Shown here piece by piece: positions 52,901 through 61,368 of a DNA stretch of 64,000 nt. Source of the stretch: an uncultured Prevotellaceae bacterium (GTDB taxonomy: Bacteria > Bacteroidota > Bacteroidia > Bacteroidales > Bacteroidaceae). A program made the position numbers and the translations under genes. The stretch is taken from NCBI GenBank assembly GCA_900315105.1, contig OMXX01000004.1, positions 62,001 to 126,000 of the forward strand. The letters are read 5' to 3'. The notes below the pieces were generated by a model. The model saw nothing but the letters and a program-made list of their open reading frames with translations, did no database searches and was not told the origin of the DNA. Numbering within the stretch: position 1 is the first letter of the stretch; each line of letters starts with the position of its first letter.

Positions 52901-55297
52901 ATGATAATCAAATTCTTTGACTTCTTCCACAAGCATGTATTGCTCAGACGTTCTGTCTTACTGACTTTGACAATAGCGCTTGTTGTGTCTGTCTTCCAAT
53001 TGTCATATAAGGAGGACATATCTGATTTCATGCCTCTTACTGATGAGGAGAAACAGGATATGGAGATATACCAGGACATATCGGGTGTCAATAAGCTTGT
53101 TGTCCTGTTTTCCTGCGACAAGGAAAATCCTGATAGTACCATAGCGGCCATAGACCTTTTCCAAGAGAGCGTGAAGGAATTGGACTCTCTGAATTGGACG
53201 AGTGATATGGTTACTCGCTTTGATATGGAGAAGGTAGGGGAGGTTACTGAATTTGTATATCAGAACATTCCATATTTCCTGACAGAGCGCGATTATGCTC
53301 GCATGGACTCTTTGTTGTGCGCAGAAAATTATGTTGGCGAACAACTTGACCGTGATCGTGAGATGCTGATGTTCCCTTCTGGAGGTCTGCTTTCTGAGAA
53401 TATCTCGCGTGATCCACTCAATCTGTTCACGCCTGTACTGAGCAAGTTACAGGGCTTGCAGCAGGAAAACAAGTTTGAGATGTACGATGGCTATATCTTC
53501 ACGCCTGATATGAGTCGTGCAATAGTCATGCTCTCATCTCCTTTCGGCAATTCAGAGACTGATAAGAACTCACAGCTCCTGCAACTCCTCACGTCTGGCA
53601 TTGAGCAGATGAACGCTCGTTTTCCTAATATCGAGGCTCACGTATTGGGAGGACCACAGATAGCCGTGGGCAATGCCATGCAGATAAAGCATGACTCTAT
53701 TCTTGCCGTCAGTCTTGCCGTTGTTCTTATTCTTGCCTTGCTTTTCTTCTCATTCCGCTCATTGCGAAATATATTGCTCATAGCTTTCTCAATAGGGTGG
53801 GGATGGTTGTTCGCCCTTGGTGCACTTGCTTTATTCCACGATAACATTTCTATTATCGTTGTCGGTATTTCGAGCGTTATCCTTGGTATTGCACTCAATT
53901 ATCCGCTACACCTTATTGCCCATATAGGGCATGAAACAAATATCCGACAGGCATTAAAGGAAATCTCTGCGCCATTGTTAGTAGGAAACATAACAACGGT
54001 AGGTGCTTTCCTTGCCCTCGTACCGCTTAATTCCGTGGCTCTCCGTGACCTCGGTCTTTTTGCGTCCCTACTTCTTATTGGCACAATATTCTATGTGTTG
54101 GTGTTCTTGCCGCATCAGGTGAAGATAGGTGATTGCGGTCAGAATAATACAACACACCAACACCCATCATCTATCACCCATCTGCTATCTCGCATCTCCA
54201 ACATCCAACTCGACAACAAATCATGGGTGGTAGGTATTGTCATCATATTGACTCTTGTCTTTGGATGGTTCAGTTTCCAAGTTGAGTTTGATAGTAATCT
54301 TGCCAATATCAATTACATGACCGATGAACAGCGTGCAGATATGGATTATTTCCAGAAACTAACGGCTGATGATACCGTTTCTACCAAGCGCACACTCTAT
54401 GTCGTGTCTTCCGCTCCAACTATTGATGCTGCCCTTGATTCTTGCAATAGCAAGAAAATAAATGGTGTGTCTCAGTTCCTTGCCTCTGAGTCTATGCAGA
54501 AGGAACGTATAAGCCGTTGGAAGGAATTTGTATCTAAGCATCATGATTTGCTTAACGCACAGTTTGCAAAGGCTGCAAAGGATAAGGGCTTCTCTGTTGA
54601 TGCGTTCTCTGATTTCCAACAAATAATCAACGGCAATTATGAACCTCGTGAGTTCAGCTATTTTGCCCCTCTGACATCAACTGTGTTTAATGGAAATATC
54701 GTAAAGCAAAACCAATATTTCATTGTCGATAAACTGAGTGTTGAGCCTTCAGAGATAGAGAAAGTGAAGAGCAGCATCCCTGGCAGTTTCGATATTGAGA
54801 GTCTTAACAGTTCGTTGGCTAATAGCCTGTCTGACAACTTTAACTATATCGGCTGGGCATGTTCGCTTATCGTGTTCTTCTTCCTGTGGTTCTCGTTCCG
54901 TAAGATAGAATTGGCTATAATATCCTTCGTGCCTATGGCTATCAGTTGGGTGTGGATTCTCGGTCTTATGGCTATACTCGGCATAAAGTTCAATATCGTT
55001 AATGTTATCCTTGCCACGTTTATCTTCGGACAGGGTGACGACTATACCATATTTATGACCGAGGGTTGTATCTACGAGCATAAGACGGGTAAGCCAATCC
55101 TTGCATCTTATAAGCGTAGCATACTGCTATCTGCCATTATCATGTTCATAGGCATCGGCACTCTTATTGTTGCCAAGCATCCTGCCCTACACTCGCTTGC
55201 AGAGATAACAATCGTAGGAATGTCGAGCGTGGTCTTCATGTCATGGCTCGTACCACCATTGCTGTTCAGATTGATATATAAGAAGAAGGGAGAATAG
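52901..55297 (+). CDS. MMPL/RND family lipid exporter
   Basis: 798 aa with about 12 membrane helices in two halves (first helix about 15-33; clusters about 270-390 and 640-790), with a large periplasmic loop after the first helix of each half (about 35-265 and 455-640). GDDYTIFMTEG in the second half is the typical RND-4 motif. Segment about 417-432 between the halves (TTHQHPSSITHL) is encoded by an ACACCAACACCC repeat. It probably exports the polyene lipid from the inner membrane, to the LolA-like protein. Confidence 0.88.
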   Translation: MIIKFFDFFHKHVLLRRSVLLTLTIALVVSVFQLSYKEDISDFMPLTDEEKQDMEIYQDISGVNKLVVLFSCDKENPDSTIAAIDLFQESVKELDSLNWTSDMVTRFDMEKVGEVTEFVYQNIPYFLTERDYARMDSLLCAENYVGEQLDRDREMLMFPSGGLLSENISRDPLNLFTPVLSKLQGLQQENKFEMYDGYIFTPDMSRAIVMLSSPFGNSETDKNSQLLQLLTSGIEQMNARFPNIEAHVLGGPQIAVGNAMQIKHDSILAVSLAVVLILALLFFSFRSLRNILLIAFSIGWGWLFALGALALFHDNISIIVVGISSVILGIALNYPLHLIAHIGHETNIRQALKEISAPLLVGNITTVGAFLALVPLNSVALRDLGLFASLLLIGTIFYVLVFLPHQVKIGDCGQNNTTHQHPSSITHLLSRISNIQLDNKSWVVGIVIILTLVFGWFSFQVEFDSNLANINYMTDEQRADMDYFQKLTADDTVSTKRTLYVVSSAPTIDAALDSCNSKKINGVSQFLASESMQKERISRWKEFVSKHHDLLNAQFAKAAKDKGFSVDAFSDFQQIINGNYEPREFSYFAPLTSTVFNGNIVKQNQYFIVDKLSVEPSEIEKVKSSIPGSFDIESLNSSLANSLSDNFNYIGWACSLIVFFFLWFSFRKIELAIISFVPMAISWVWILGLMAILGIKFNIVNVILATFIFGQGDDYTIFMTEGCIYEHKTGKPILASYKRSILLSAIIMFIGIGTLIVAKHPALHSLAEITIVGMSSVVFMSWLVPPLLFRLIYKKKGE
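54150..54185 (+). repeat. CACACCAACACCCATCATC repeat inside MMPL exporter gene
   Basis: In-frame copy at the junction between the two transporter halves. Confidence 0.7.
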
Positions 55298-55313
55298 ATT
55301 CCCCCCATAAAAT

Positions 55314-55541
55314 ATGAAAGAAAGAATTCGTACAATACTTGAAGACAATCTGCCATTGGCAGACCTTGATTCTGATTTTCTGTTTGCAGAACTCAGTTCT
55401 TTGGATATAACCACTATCATGATGCTGCTTTCTGATGAGTATCATATCACTCTCGACTCTCGTGATGTCTCTCCAAAGAACTTCATGACGGTTGATAGCA
55501 TCGTTGCTATGGTACAGAGAAAACTTGAAGAGAAGAAGTAA
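55314..55541 (+). CDS. Acyl carrier protein-like
   Basis: 75 aa, acidic, four-helix pattern. The carrier Ser is in AELSSLDITTIM (SSLDI instead of DSLE/D), so the family motif is kept though the preceding residue is Ser. It stands directly before the AMP ligase gene (0-nt gap) and so is probably the carrier loaded by that ligase. Confidence 0.85.
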   Translation: MKERIRTILEDNLPLADLDSDFLFAELSSLDITTIMMLLSDEYHITLDSRDVSPKNFMTVDSIVAMVQRKLEEKK

Positions 55542-56741
55542 ATGAGCACTATACTTGATTATGTTCATCGTTGGGCAGAAGAGTGTCCAGAAAAACCTGC
55601 CATAATATCCCGTGACGGAGTTATTGCTTATCGGGAGCTTTATGAGAGGATGAAGATGCAGCTCTACTTGCCAATCCCCCTCCTCGGTGAATCCTGGGAG
55701 TCTGATTTCTGCCTATATACCACAGGAACTACGGGCAAGTCGAAGGGCGTTGTGATCTCCCAGAAGGTTGTTATTGCTAATTCCGAGAACCTTATTGCCG
55801 GACAGGGCTTTTCCCATGGCCTTGTGTTTGTCATAGCTGGTAATATGGAGCATTTAGGATGCTGGTCGAAGATATTCCCAGTTCTGATGCTTGGCGCAAC
55901 CATTTATATAATAGAGGATGGAATGAAGGATATTGACGGCTTCTTCAAGGCTTTCGACCTTCCTCTTGAAAAGTATTCTTTGCCTGCCAATACCAGGTTC
56001 GCCACATTCCTTGTGCCTTCAAACATCCGCATCCTTCTTCAGTTTGCGAGTGACAGGTTAGAGGCTCTGGCCGACCGTATGGATTTCCTCGAGACAGGCG
56101 CGGCTCCAATGCCTCATTCTGATATGCTTACTCTTTGTAAGATACTGCCAAATACCCGACTCTATAACACTTACGCATCAACAGAGACTGGTATAATCTC
56201 AACGTATAACTATAACGACGGAGAGTGCATAGCGGGATGTCTTGGTCATGCTCTTCCTCATTCCCAATTTCTCATCACTCCTGAGGGTCGTATAGCTTGT
56301 AAGGGCGATACCTTGATGACTGGTTATAAGGATGAACCGGAACTTACTCTGACTGTCCTTCAAGATGATACGCTTTTCACAGCTGATAATGGATATATTG
56401 ACGAGAAAGGTCGTCTTCACATACTCGGTCGTGATGACGATACAATCAACACAGGCGGTTTCAAGGTTGCTCCTTCTGAGGTTGAGGAGGTTGCTCTTTC
56501 CATGCCCGATATCGAGGATTGCATCTGCATCTCTCAACCGCATCCTGTACTTGGCAATGCCCTCGCTTTGCTCGTTGTACTTAAGAATGGCGTAAAACTT
56601 GATAAACGTGCCATTGCCTTGCATCTCAGCGAGAAACTGGAACGGCATCAGATACCACTTACCTATAAGGAGGTTGATAAGATTCAACGCACTTTTAATG
56701 GCAAGCTAGATAGGAAGTATTATAAAAAGAGTGTAAAGTAG
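55542..56741 (+). CDS. AMP-dependent acyl/aryl ligase, shortened N-terminal part
   Basis: 399 aa, about 100 residues shorter than usual. Starts normally (EECPEKPAIISRDGVIAYRELYERM) but jumps almost at once to the ATP motif YTTGTTGKSKGVVIS at about 65. The rest is intact: NTYASTETG, FTADNGYIDEKGRLHILGRDDD and the C-terminal Lys in RTFNGKLDRKYY. It would adenylate the aryl or acyl starter and load it on the neighbouring ACP (ApeH/DarC-type role). Last gene of the operon. Confidence 0.85.
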   Translation: MSTILDYVHRWAEECPEKPAIISRDGVIAYRELYERMKMQLYLPIPLLGESWESDFCLYTTGTTGKSKGVVISQKVVIANSENLIAGQGFSHGLVFVIAGNMEHLGCWSKIFPVLMLGATIYIIEDGMKDIDGFFKAFDLPLEKYSLPANTRFATFLVPSNIRILLQFASDRLEALADRMDFLETGAAPMPHSDMLTLCKILPNTRLYNTYASTETGIISTYNYNDGECIAGCLGHALPHSQFLITPEGRIACKGDTLMTGYKDEPELTLTVLQDDTLFTADNGYIDEKGRLHILGRDDDTINTGGFKVAPSEVEEVALSMPDIEDCICISQPHPVLGNALALLVVLKNGVKLDKRAIALHLSEKLERHQIPLTYKEVDKIQRTFNGKLDRKYYKKSVK

Positions 56742-56769
56742 AAAGTATAGAGTAAATAGTATAAAAGCA

Positions 56770-56815
56770 TAAAAAAGCCGCCTGAGGATTATTCCTTAGG
56801 CGGCTTTTTGTACCT
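56770..56815. terminator. Bidirectional terminator closing the polyene operon
   Basis: GCCGCCTGAGGA / TCCTTAGGCGGC stem with 4-nt loop, AAAAAA on the left and TTTTT on the right; serves the plus-strand operon and the minus-strand FKBP gene. Confidence 0.9.
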
Positions 56816-56817
56816 TG

Positions 56818-57285
56818 TTAATTCTTCTCTATAACCTCTATAAGCTCTACATCAAAGATGAGGGCGGCATAAGGAGGGATATTGCCGACACCACGAGAGC
56901 CGTATGCAAGGTAGTAAGGAATGTAAAAGCGGAATTTGCTACCTTCTTTCATCAGTTGCAAGCCTTCTGTCCAGCCTTTGATAACCTGATTAAGAGCGAA
57001 CTCCGAAGGCTCCCCGCGCTTATAGCTTGAGTCGAATACAGTACTGTCGATGAGACGGCCTTCATAATGACAGCGCACAATATCAGTAGCCGACGGACTC
57101 TTTCCGTTGCCCTCCTCCAGAACCTCATACTGAAGTCCGCTACTTGTCACTTTCACACCTTCACGCTTGGCATTCTTATCAAGATATTCCTTGCATTGCT
57201 GTTCGTAGTTGTCTTCATCCTTTGAGCATGAGGTCAATCCAAGACCGCATACAATCATTGTTATTAATAGCAGAATTTTCTTCAT
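56818..57285 (-). CDS. FKBP-type peptidyl-prolyl isomerase lipoprotein
   Basis: 155 aa from ATG 57285; the frame is open to 57351 but those codons lie ahead of a lipoprotein signal. Signal peptide with lipobox LTSC (MKKILLLITMIVCGLGLTSC). The FKBP domain covers about 50-155 (YEGRLIDSTVFDSSYKRGEP, VIKGWTEGLQLMKEGSKF, YGSRGVGNIPPYAALIFDVELIEV). Helps fold outer-membrane or periplasmic proteins. A TAATTTTG promoter lies at 57349-57356. Confidence 0.93.
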   Translation of the reverse strand: MKKILLLITMIVCGLGLTSCSKDEDNYEQQCKEYLDKNAKREGVKVTSSGLQYEVLEEGNGKSPSATDIVRCHYEGRLIDSTVFDSSYKRGEPSEFALNQVIKGWTEGLQLMKEGSKFRFYIPYYLAYGSRGVGNIPPYAALIFDVELIEVIEKN

Positions 57286-57348
57286 AAAGACTAATATAAT
57301 CTTGTGTATAAACAATCTCTTGTGCACAAAAGTTGTGCTTAGCGCGGA

Positions 57349-57356
57349 CAAAATTA
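57349..57356 (-). promoter_or_regulatory. Putative promoter of the FKBP gene
   Basis: TAATTTTG on the minus strand, about 64 bp before the FKBP ATG. Confidence 0.45.
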
Positions 57357-57465
57357 CTCAAAATTTTTGTAATACAGATGTTTTTCACATTTATTTTAAT
57401 ATTCAGACGCTATAATCCCTATGTTGATACTGCTATTATATAGTTTGAAAACCAGACAGATATAA

Positions 57466-57506
57466 TCTGACATTTACTTGGAGGATAATGTCAGACAAAT
57501 GTCAGA
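57466..57506. promoter_or_regulatory. Operator-like dyad TCTGACAT / ATGTCAGA
   Basis: TCTGACAT at 57466-57473 and two ATGTCAGA at 57488-57495 and 57499-57506, just upstream of the barrel gene promoter. Placement 32 to 72 bp before the -7 element suits a regulator-binding site. Confidence 0.45.
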
Positions 57507-57537
57507 AAGTTTTATCAGCAATTTAGGAATCTCTTCA

Positions 57538-57545
57538 TACCTTTG
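57538..57545 (+). promoter_or_regulatory. Promoter of outer-membrane barrel gene
   Basis: TACCTTTG matches TAnnTTTG; start codon 19 bp downstream. Confidence 0.6.
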
Positions 57546-57563
57546 CAATAAAAAACAGAGGAC

Positions 57564-59582
57564 ATGAAGAGATTATTGTTTTGCTCGTTGCTCGCTTTTG
57601 CCATTAATGCTACAGCACAAGATACAGATAAGGATGTATCGCTCAACGAGGTGACCGTACAGGGGGCACGTAAAATTCAGAAAGTGATCTATCCAACAAA
57701 ACAGCAGATAGAGAATTCGCCTAATGGATACTCGCTTTTGGCAAAACTCTCTTTGCCACACATTCGGGTTGATGAGGCTATGAATAGTATTACGGCTCTG
57801 ACAAATCTTGGAACGGTACAGGTGCGTATTAATGATGTCATAGCCTCTCAGGAGGATTTGCAAACGCTCGATATGCAGGGCATAGAACGTATTGAGTTTA
57901 TCGACAATCCTGGTGTCCGCTATGGAGAGGATATCGCGTATGTTATAAATATCAAGGTGAAGAAAGCTGCGAGTGGCTATGTCGTCGGATCTCAACTTAC
58001 TAATACCCTGACCACGAAAAATGGTAGTGAGTCTGTTTTCGGCAAGATAAACCACGGACTTAGCGAACTGGCATTCAGCTACAATCTCGATTATCGTAAT
58101 TTCAAGGGGATAGAATACGATGAACGGGCAAACTACGAACTGGAATCTGGCGATATTGTTTCTTTACATAGGAAAAGTTTGAGACAGCAAAGCAAAAATC
58201 TTACTCACAATGCCCAAATTACCTATAGCTTGAGCGATTCTAATTATGTGTTTCAAGCAAAACTATCTGGTAATCGTGATATCCAACCTCGAAGAGACTA
58301 TTCGGAGATGTCTGTTGATGGGATTCCGTATGATGAATGCAGCTTTGCTCGAAACTCATCCCCTTCGCTCGATCTCTATTATCATCAGGACTTTTCTCGT
58401 CATCAATCGTTGACGGCAAATATTGTGGGAACATATACCAAGACAACAGGTGATATGGAAAATAACGAGGGTTATGCCTATCGATATAGTTCCTTACGCA
58501 ATATGTATAGCCTTTGGAATGAGACTATCTATGAGAATCGGTTAAAGCCCTTTACGCTTTCCTGTGGTTTGCAGTTCTTGCAACGCTATAGCTATAGCGC
58601 TTTTAGTGGAGATATAAATTATACATATGATACGCATACATGTGAACTTTATTTTTTCTCCCAAATGAAAGGACAGTTGGGCAATTTAAGCTATGTCGTT
58701 GGTCTTGGAGTTAGCCGTCGATATAATCGTCAGGGGGATATACATCATGATTTCGTGCTTTTCCGCCCTAAAATCTCCTTCTGCTATCCTTTGGCAAACA
58801 ACCTAAAACTGAACTATGATTTCGAGACTCACCAACATGTGTCTCAAGTTGTTACCACCGGCGATATAAGTATCAAAAAGAATGCGATGGAAACTATACT
58901 CGGTAATCTGGATATTCGTCCTAACCGAGTAACCTCACATCAACTTAAGCTCTCTTACTCCACACCTCGCTTTACATCCGAGTTGCAAGGCTATTATCGC
59001 CTTAATGCCCATTGTAATATGGAAAAATATATCCGTAAGGATGATCATTTCTATTACACTCAAACTAATGCTGATAATGAATGTAGCTTTTTCTATTTCG
59101 AATCATACAATCAGTATGATGTTGTTCCCCAGAAACTTACGGCTACTGTCTATGGCGGAATCTACCGTTTCTTCAATTTCGGCGATGGATATACCCACAC
59201 CTATACTTCTTTCAATGGAGGATGCTCGTTGCAAGCCTATCTTGGACATTGTACGCTTGGAGCCTATGCTGATAATGGCTGGAATTTTATGGAAGGTGAA
59301 CATCGTGGACATCAGGCCCCTGCATGGTATTTCTCCTGCAACTATCGCCTGAACGATGCTTTTGCTGTTGCCCTATATCTTCAGCATCCGTTCTGTCAGA
59401 ATCCTCTGACCAACAAGACGGAAATCGTTAGCCGTTATGTGCAGAAAGAACTATCTCAGCACTCTCGCGACTATGGTAATGTGCTGACTCTCAAACTCTC
59501 TTGGCATCTCAATCATGGAAGGAAATACCGCGATATACATCGCGCCACGAACTATACTGATAGTGGAACTAATGTTCTGTAA
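57564..59582 (+). CDS. Outer-membrane beta-barrel protein (TonB-receptor-like, OMP_b-brl_3 type)
   Basis: 672 aa. Signal peptide MKRLLFCSLLAFAINATAQ, then a short plug-like domain at about 25-135 (LNEVTVQGARKIQKVIY, RIEFIDNPGVRYGEDIAYVINI). No carboxypeptidase-like N-terminal domain is present. The rest is alternating strands of a barrel (about 140-660). Such barrels import or export substrates under TonB or serve as two-component sensors. The substrate is unknown. Its 3' end overlaps the convergent minus-strand gene by 14 nt. Confidence 0.8.
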   Translation: MKRLLFCSLLAFAINATAQDTDKDVSLNEVTVQGARKIQKVIYPTKQQIENSPNGYSLLAKLSLPHIRVDEAMNSITALTNLGTVQVRINDVIASQEDLQTLDMQGIERIEFIDNPGVRYGEDIAYVINIKVKKAASGYVVGSQLTNTLTTKNGSESVFGKINHGLSELAFSYNLDYRNFKGIEYDERANYELESGDIVSLHRKSLRQQSKNLTHNAQITYSLSDSNYVFQAKLSGNRDIQPRRDYSEMSVDGIPYDECSFARNSSPSLDLYYHQDFSRHQSLTANIVGTYTKTTGDMENNEGYAYRYSSLRNMYSLWNETIYENRLKPFTLSCGLQFLQRYSYSAFSGDINYTYDTHTCELYFFSQMKGQLGNLSYVVGLGVSRRYNRQGDIHHDFVLFRPKISFCYPLANNLKLNYDFETHQHVSQVVTTGDISIKKNAMETILGNLDIRPNRVTSHQLKLSYSTPRFTSELQGYYRLNAHCNMEKYIRKDDHFYYTQTNADNECSFFYFESYNQYDVVPQKLTATVYGGIYRFFNFGDGYTHTYTSFNGGCSLQAYLGHCTLGAYADNGWNFMEGEHRGHQAPAWYFSCNYRLNDAFAVALYLQHPFCQNPLTNKTEIVSRYVQKELSQHSRDYGNVLTLKLSWHLNHGRKYRDIHRATNYTDSGTNVL

Positions 59583-59970
59583 GCATTTTCTCCTTATCTT
59601 TTCGGAGGAAATATCTGATAGGAATTATTGAAAAGAATCCTGCTATAATAAATGTAATAGGAAGGACAAATACAAGAGGTGAAAGGCATTGAGGACCAGG
59701 CTCACTCGATGGGTTAAATAGAAAATGGGTAAGAATAGGAATTGAAATGATATTAACGATTAGCCATACTGCTATAGCTTGAACGATTACGGTTGTCTTT
59801 CTAAGCAAATAGCAGACAGGTGTACCCAATACGATATAAGCCACCAGATTAAACAGAAATATAAATGGTGCAAGAATTAAGAAAAACCATGCGCTAGGAT
59901 TCAATGCTGTGGCTGCAACCGAGCATTTCACCATGCACAGGATATTATTCTTGATAAGTTTTGTTTGCAT
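59569..59970 (-). CDS. Small multi-pass membrane protein of unknown function
   Basis: 133 aa with three hydrophobic helices (about 26-50, 62-85 and 97-117) and a Lys-rich C-terminus. Start codon ATG 59970. No family recognised; overlaps the tail of the barrel gene on the other strand. Confidence 0.55.
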   Translation of the reverse strand: MQTKLIKNNILCMVKCSVAATALNPSAWFFLILAPFIFLFNLVAYIVLGTPVCYLLRKTTVIVQAIAVWLIVNIISIPILTHFLFNPSSEPGPQCLSPLVFVLPITFIIAGFFSIIPIRYFLRKDKEKMLTEH

Positions 59971-60296
59971 TTCCGTGGGGATTGATTATCATGAATTGGA
60001 TGAATTGATAATAACTTCGATGCAGAACGGACAATAATTATATGCTTTAGTGATGATAAAATAACGTGAGTTCGACGAATTCAAGACCGCGAGGGCTGAA
60101 AGCCCGACACCTAATAGGGCAGTCCGTTAGGGCTGTTATTCGGTAGATGCGTGATTAAAGGCTCCTTCAGAGCTCTTTCAACTACGTGATATTCAATAAT
60201 ATACAAGTGGATAAATTCATCGAGCTCACGTTAAAATAATAACTTGGGACGATTTATTATTTTATCATCACTTAGCTTTATAAGTTTTGCGAATAA
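59971..60296. other. 325-bp gap with an inverted-repeat element
   Basis: Holds TTTTAACGTGAGYTCGAYGA ends at 60057-60081 and 60213-60237 around a 'gagggctgaaagcccgacac' core; otherwise no reading frame. Confidence 0.5.
60057..60237. repeat. Element with TTAACGTGAGYTCGACGA inverted ends
   Basis: Left end aaaataacgtgagttcgacg, right end complementary (cgagctcacgttaaaat). Same end family as the 2.77-kb Rhs segment at 17843-20613, with a different interior. Confidence 0.7.
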
Positions 60297-61151
60297 TTAC
60301 TTATAGCTCTTGTATGCCTTTGCAAACGCCTCATCACTACAATAGCAATCATACATGGCTGTATCGCTCAAGCATAATTGCTGAGTGGAAACGATCTTTT
60401 CACGACCTTCTCCTCTGCCATGAACCACAGCAAAAGCGTATGCGTGTTTTTTCGCATCGGCAACCTTTACCGCCAACTTGCCGTTAACGTTGCACAATGA
60501 AAAACGAGACATATTTGATAGACTTTCAAGTACAGGAATCTCACCAATCTTCGTTGCACTTGAATTGTCAAGATTAACGATGATTGAACTGCACGTTGGA
60601 AGTGTAATTCTTTCATTTAACGATGCCACACGTTTCTGTTTCAGAAGAATCACCTGCAAGCTATCATTATTCGCCCAACTTTCGTTGTTTTTGCATATAA
60701 CAGACGAAAGAGCACTTTCTATTGTCTCGTCATTTATTTCCAAATCCCCAACGTTGATATCAGTAACGAACATGCCATTCTTGAACTCATATCCTAAGGT
60801 GTTAATGCGACCTTGAGCCACCACGTATGGAGCAAGAATAAACTTATACGACTCCTTCTGCGACTTCGTCATCCAAACGGGAGTCTTCATAAGGTTGTAG
60901 CTACGGAAAAAGCCCGCCGCATTCTTATTGCCAACGATACCCTCAAAATTCTGCTGCAAATACCCCTTGATGTATTTGTACGTATTGAGGATATTATTCA
61001 TCTTGATGCGCTGTTTCATCTGCGCCTCAGTCTTGGGGTTGCCCATTTTGCGAGGTAGAGACCTGCCAATGGTCACGCCATTAACTTCAAAATAACTGAT
61101 ATTACCAGACTTTCCAGTCATTTTTCCAACTGAAGATTTTACTTTAACCAT
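60297..61151 (-). CDS. Unknown protein, DUF6266-like
   Basis: 284 aa. The N-terminal part KMTGKSGNISYFEVNGVTIG, then RSLPRKMGNPKTEAQMKQRIKM, matches the pattern of the DUF6266 family found in Bacteroidetes ('NPKTxxQxxxR'). The remainder is beta-rich and not recognised. No signal peptide. Promoter on the minus strand at 61300-61307, so the palindromic array at 61192-61281 would lie in its mRNA leader. Confidence 0.65.
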   Translation of the reverse strand: MVKVKSSVGKMTGKSGNISYFEVNGVTIGRSLPRKMGNPKTEAQMKQRIKMNNILNTYKYIKGYLQQNFEGIVGNKNAAGFFRSYNLMKTPVWMTKSQKESYKFILAPYVVAQGRINTLGYEFKNGMFVTDINVGDLEINDETIESALSSVICKNNESWANNDSLQVILLKQKRVASLNERITLPTCSSIIVNLDNSSATKIGEIPVLESLSNMSRFSLCNVNGKLAVKVADAKKHAYAFAVVHGRGEGREKIVSTQQLCLSDTAMYDCYCSDEAFAKAYKSYK

Positions 61152-61191
61152 ACCTTTTCCTTTCTTTAATTATTTGTTTAGATTTCGTACA

Positions 61192-61281
61192 TACTCCATC
61201 GATAGTCCATCAGTGGTCCATCGATCCTCCATCGAAACGATGGACCATCGATGGAGTATCGATGGAGTATCGATGGAGTAT
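61192..61281. repeat. CCATCGAT palindromic array, copy 2
   Basis: Nearly identical to 32076-32165 (differences such as 'cagtggtcc' for 'cagtagtcc'). It lies between a minus-strand TATCTTTG promoter and the DUF6266-like gene, so it would be transcribed as a long leader hairpin. Confidence 0.85.
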
Positions 61282-61299
61282 CTCCCTTGTTTTTGCGTA

Positions 61300-61307
61300 C
61301 AAAGATA
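61300..61307 (-). promoter_or_regulatory. Promoter of the DUF6266-like gene
   Basis: TATCTTTG on the minus strand matches TAnnTTTG; 149 bp upstream of the start codon. Confidence 0.5.
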
Positions 61308-61368
61308 CTACTTTTTCCGGAAGAAAAAGAAAACAAAAGTACAAAAAAAGTGAAAAATGTTCAGGGTA

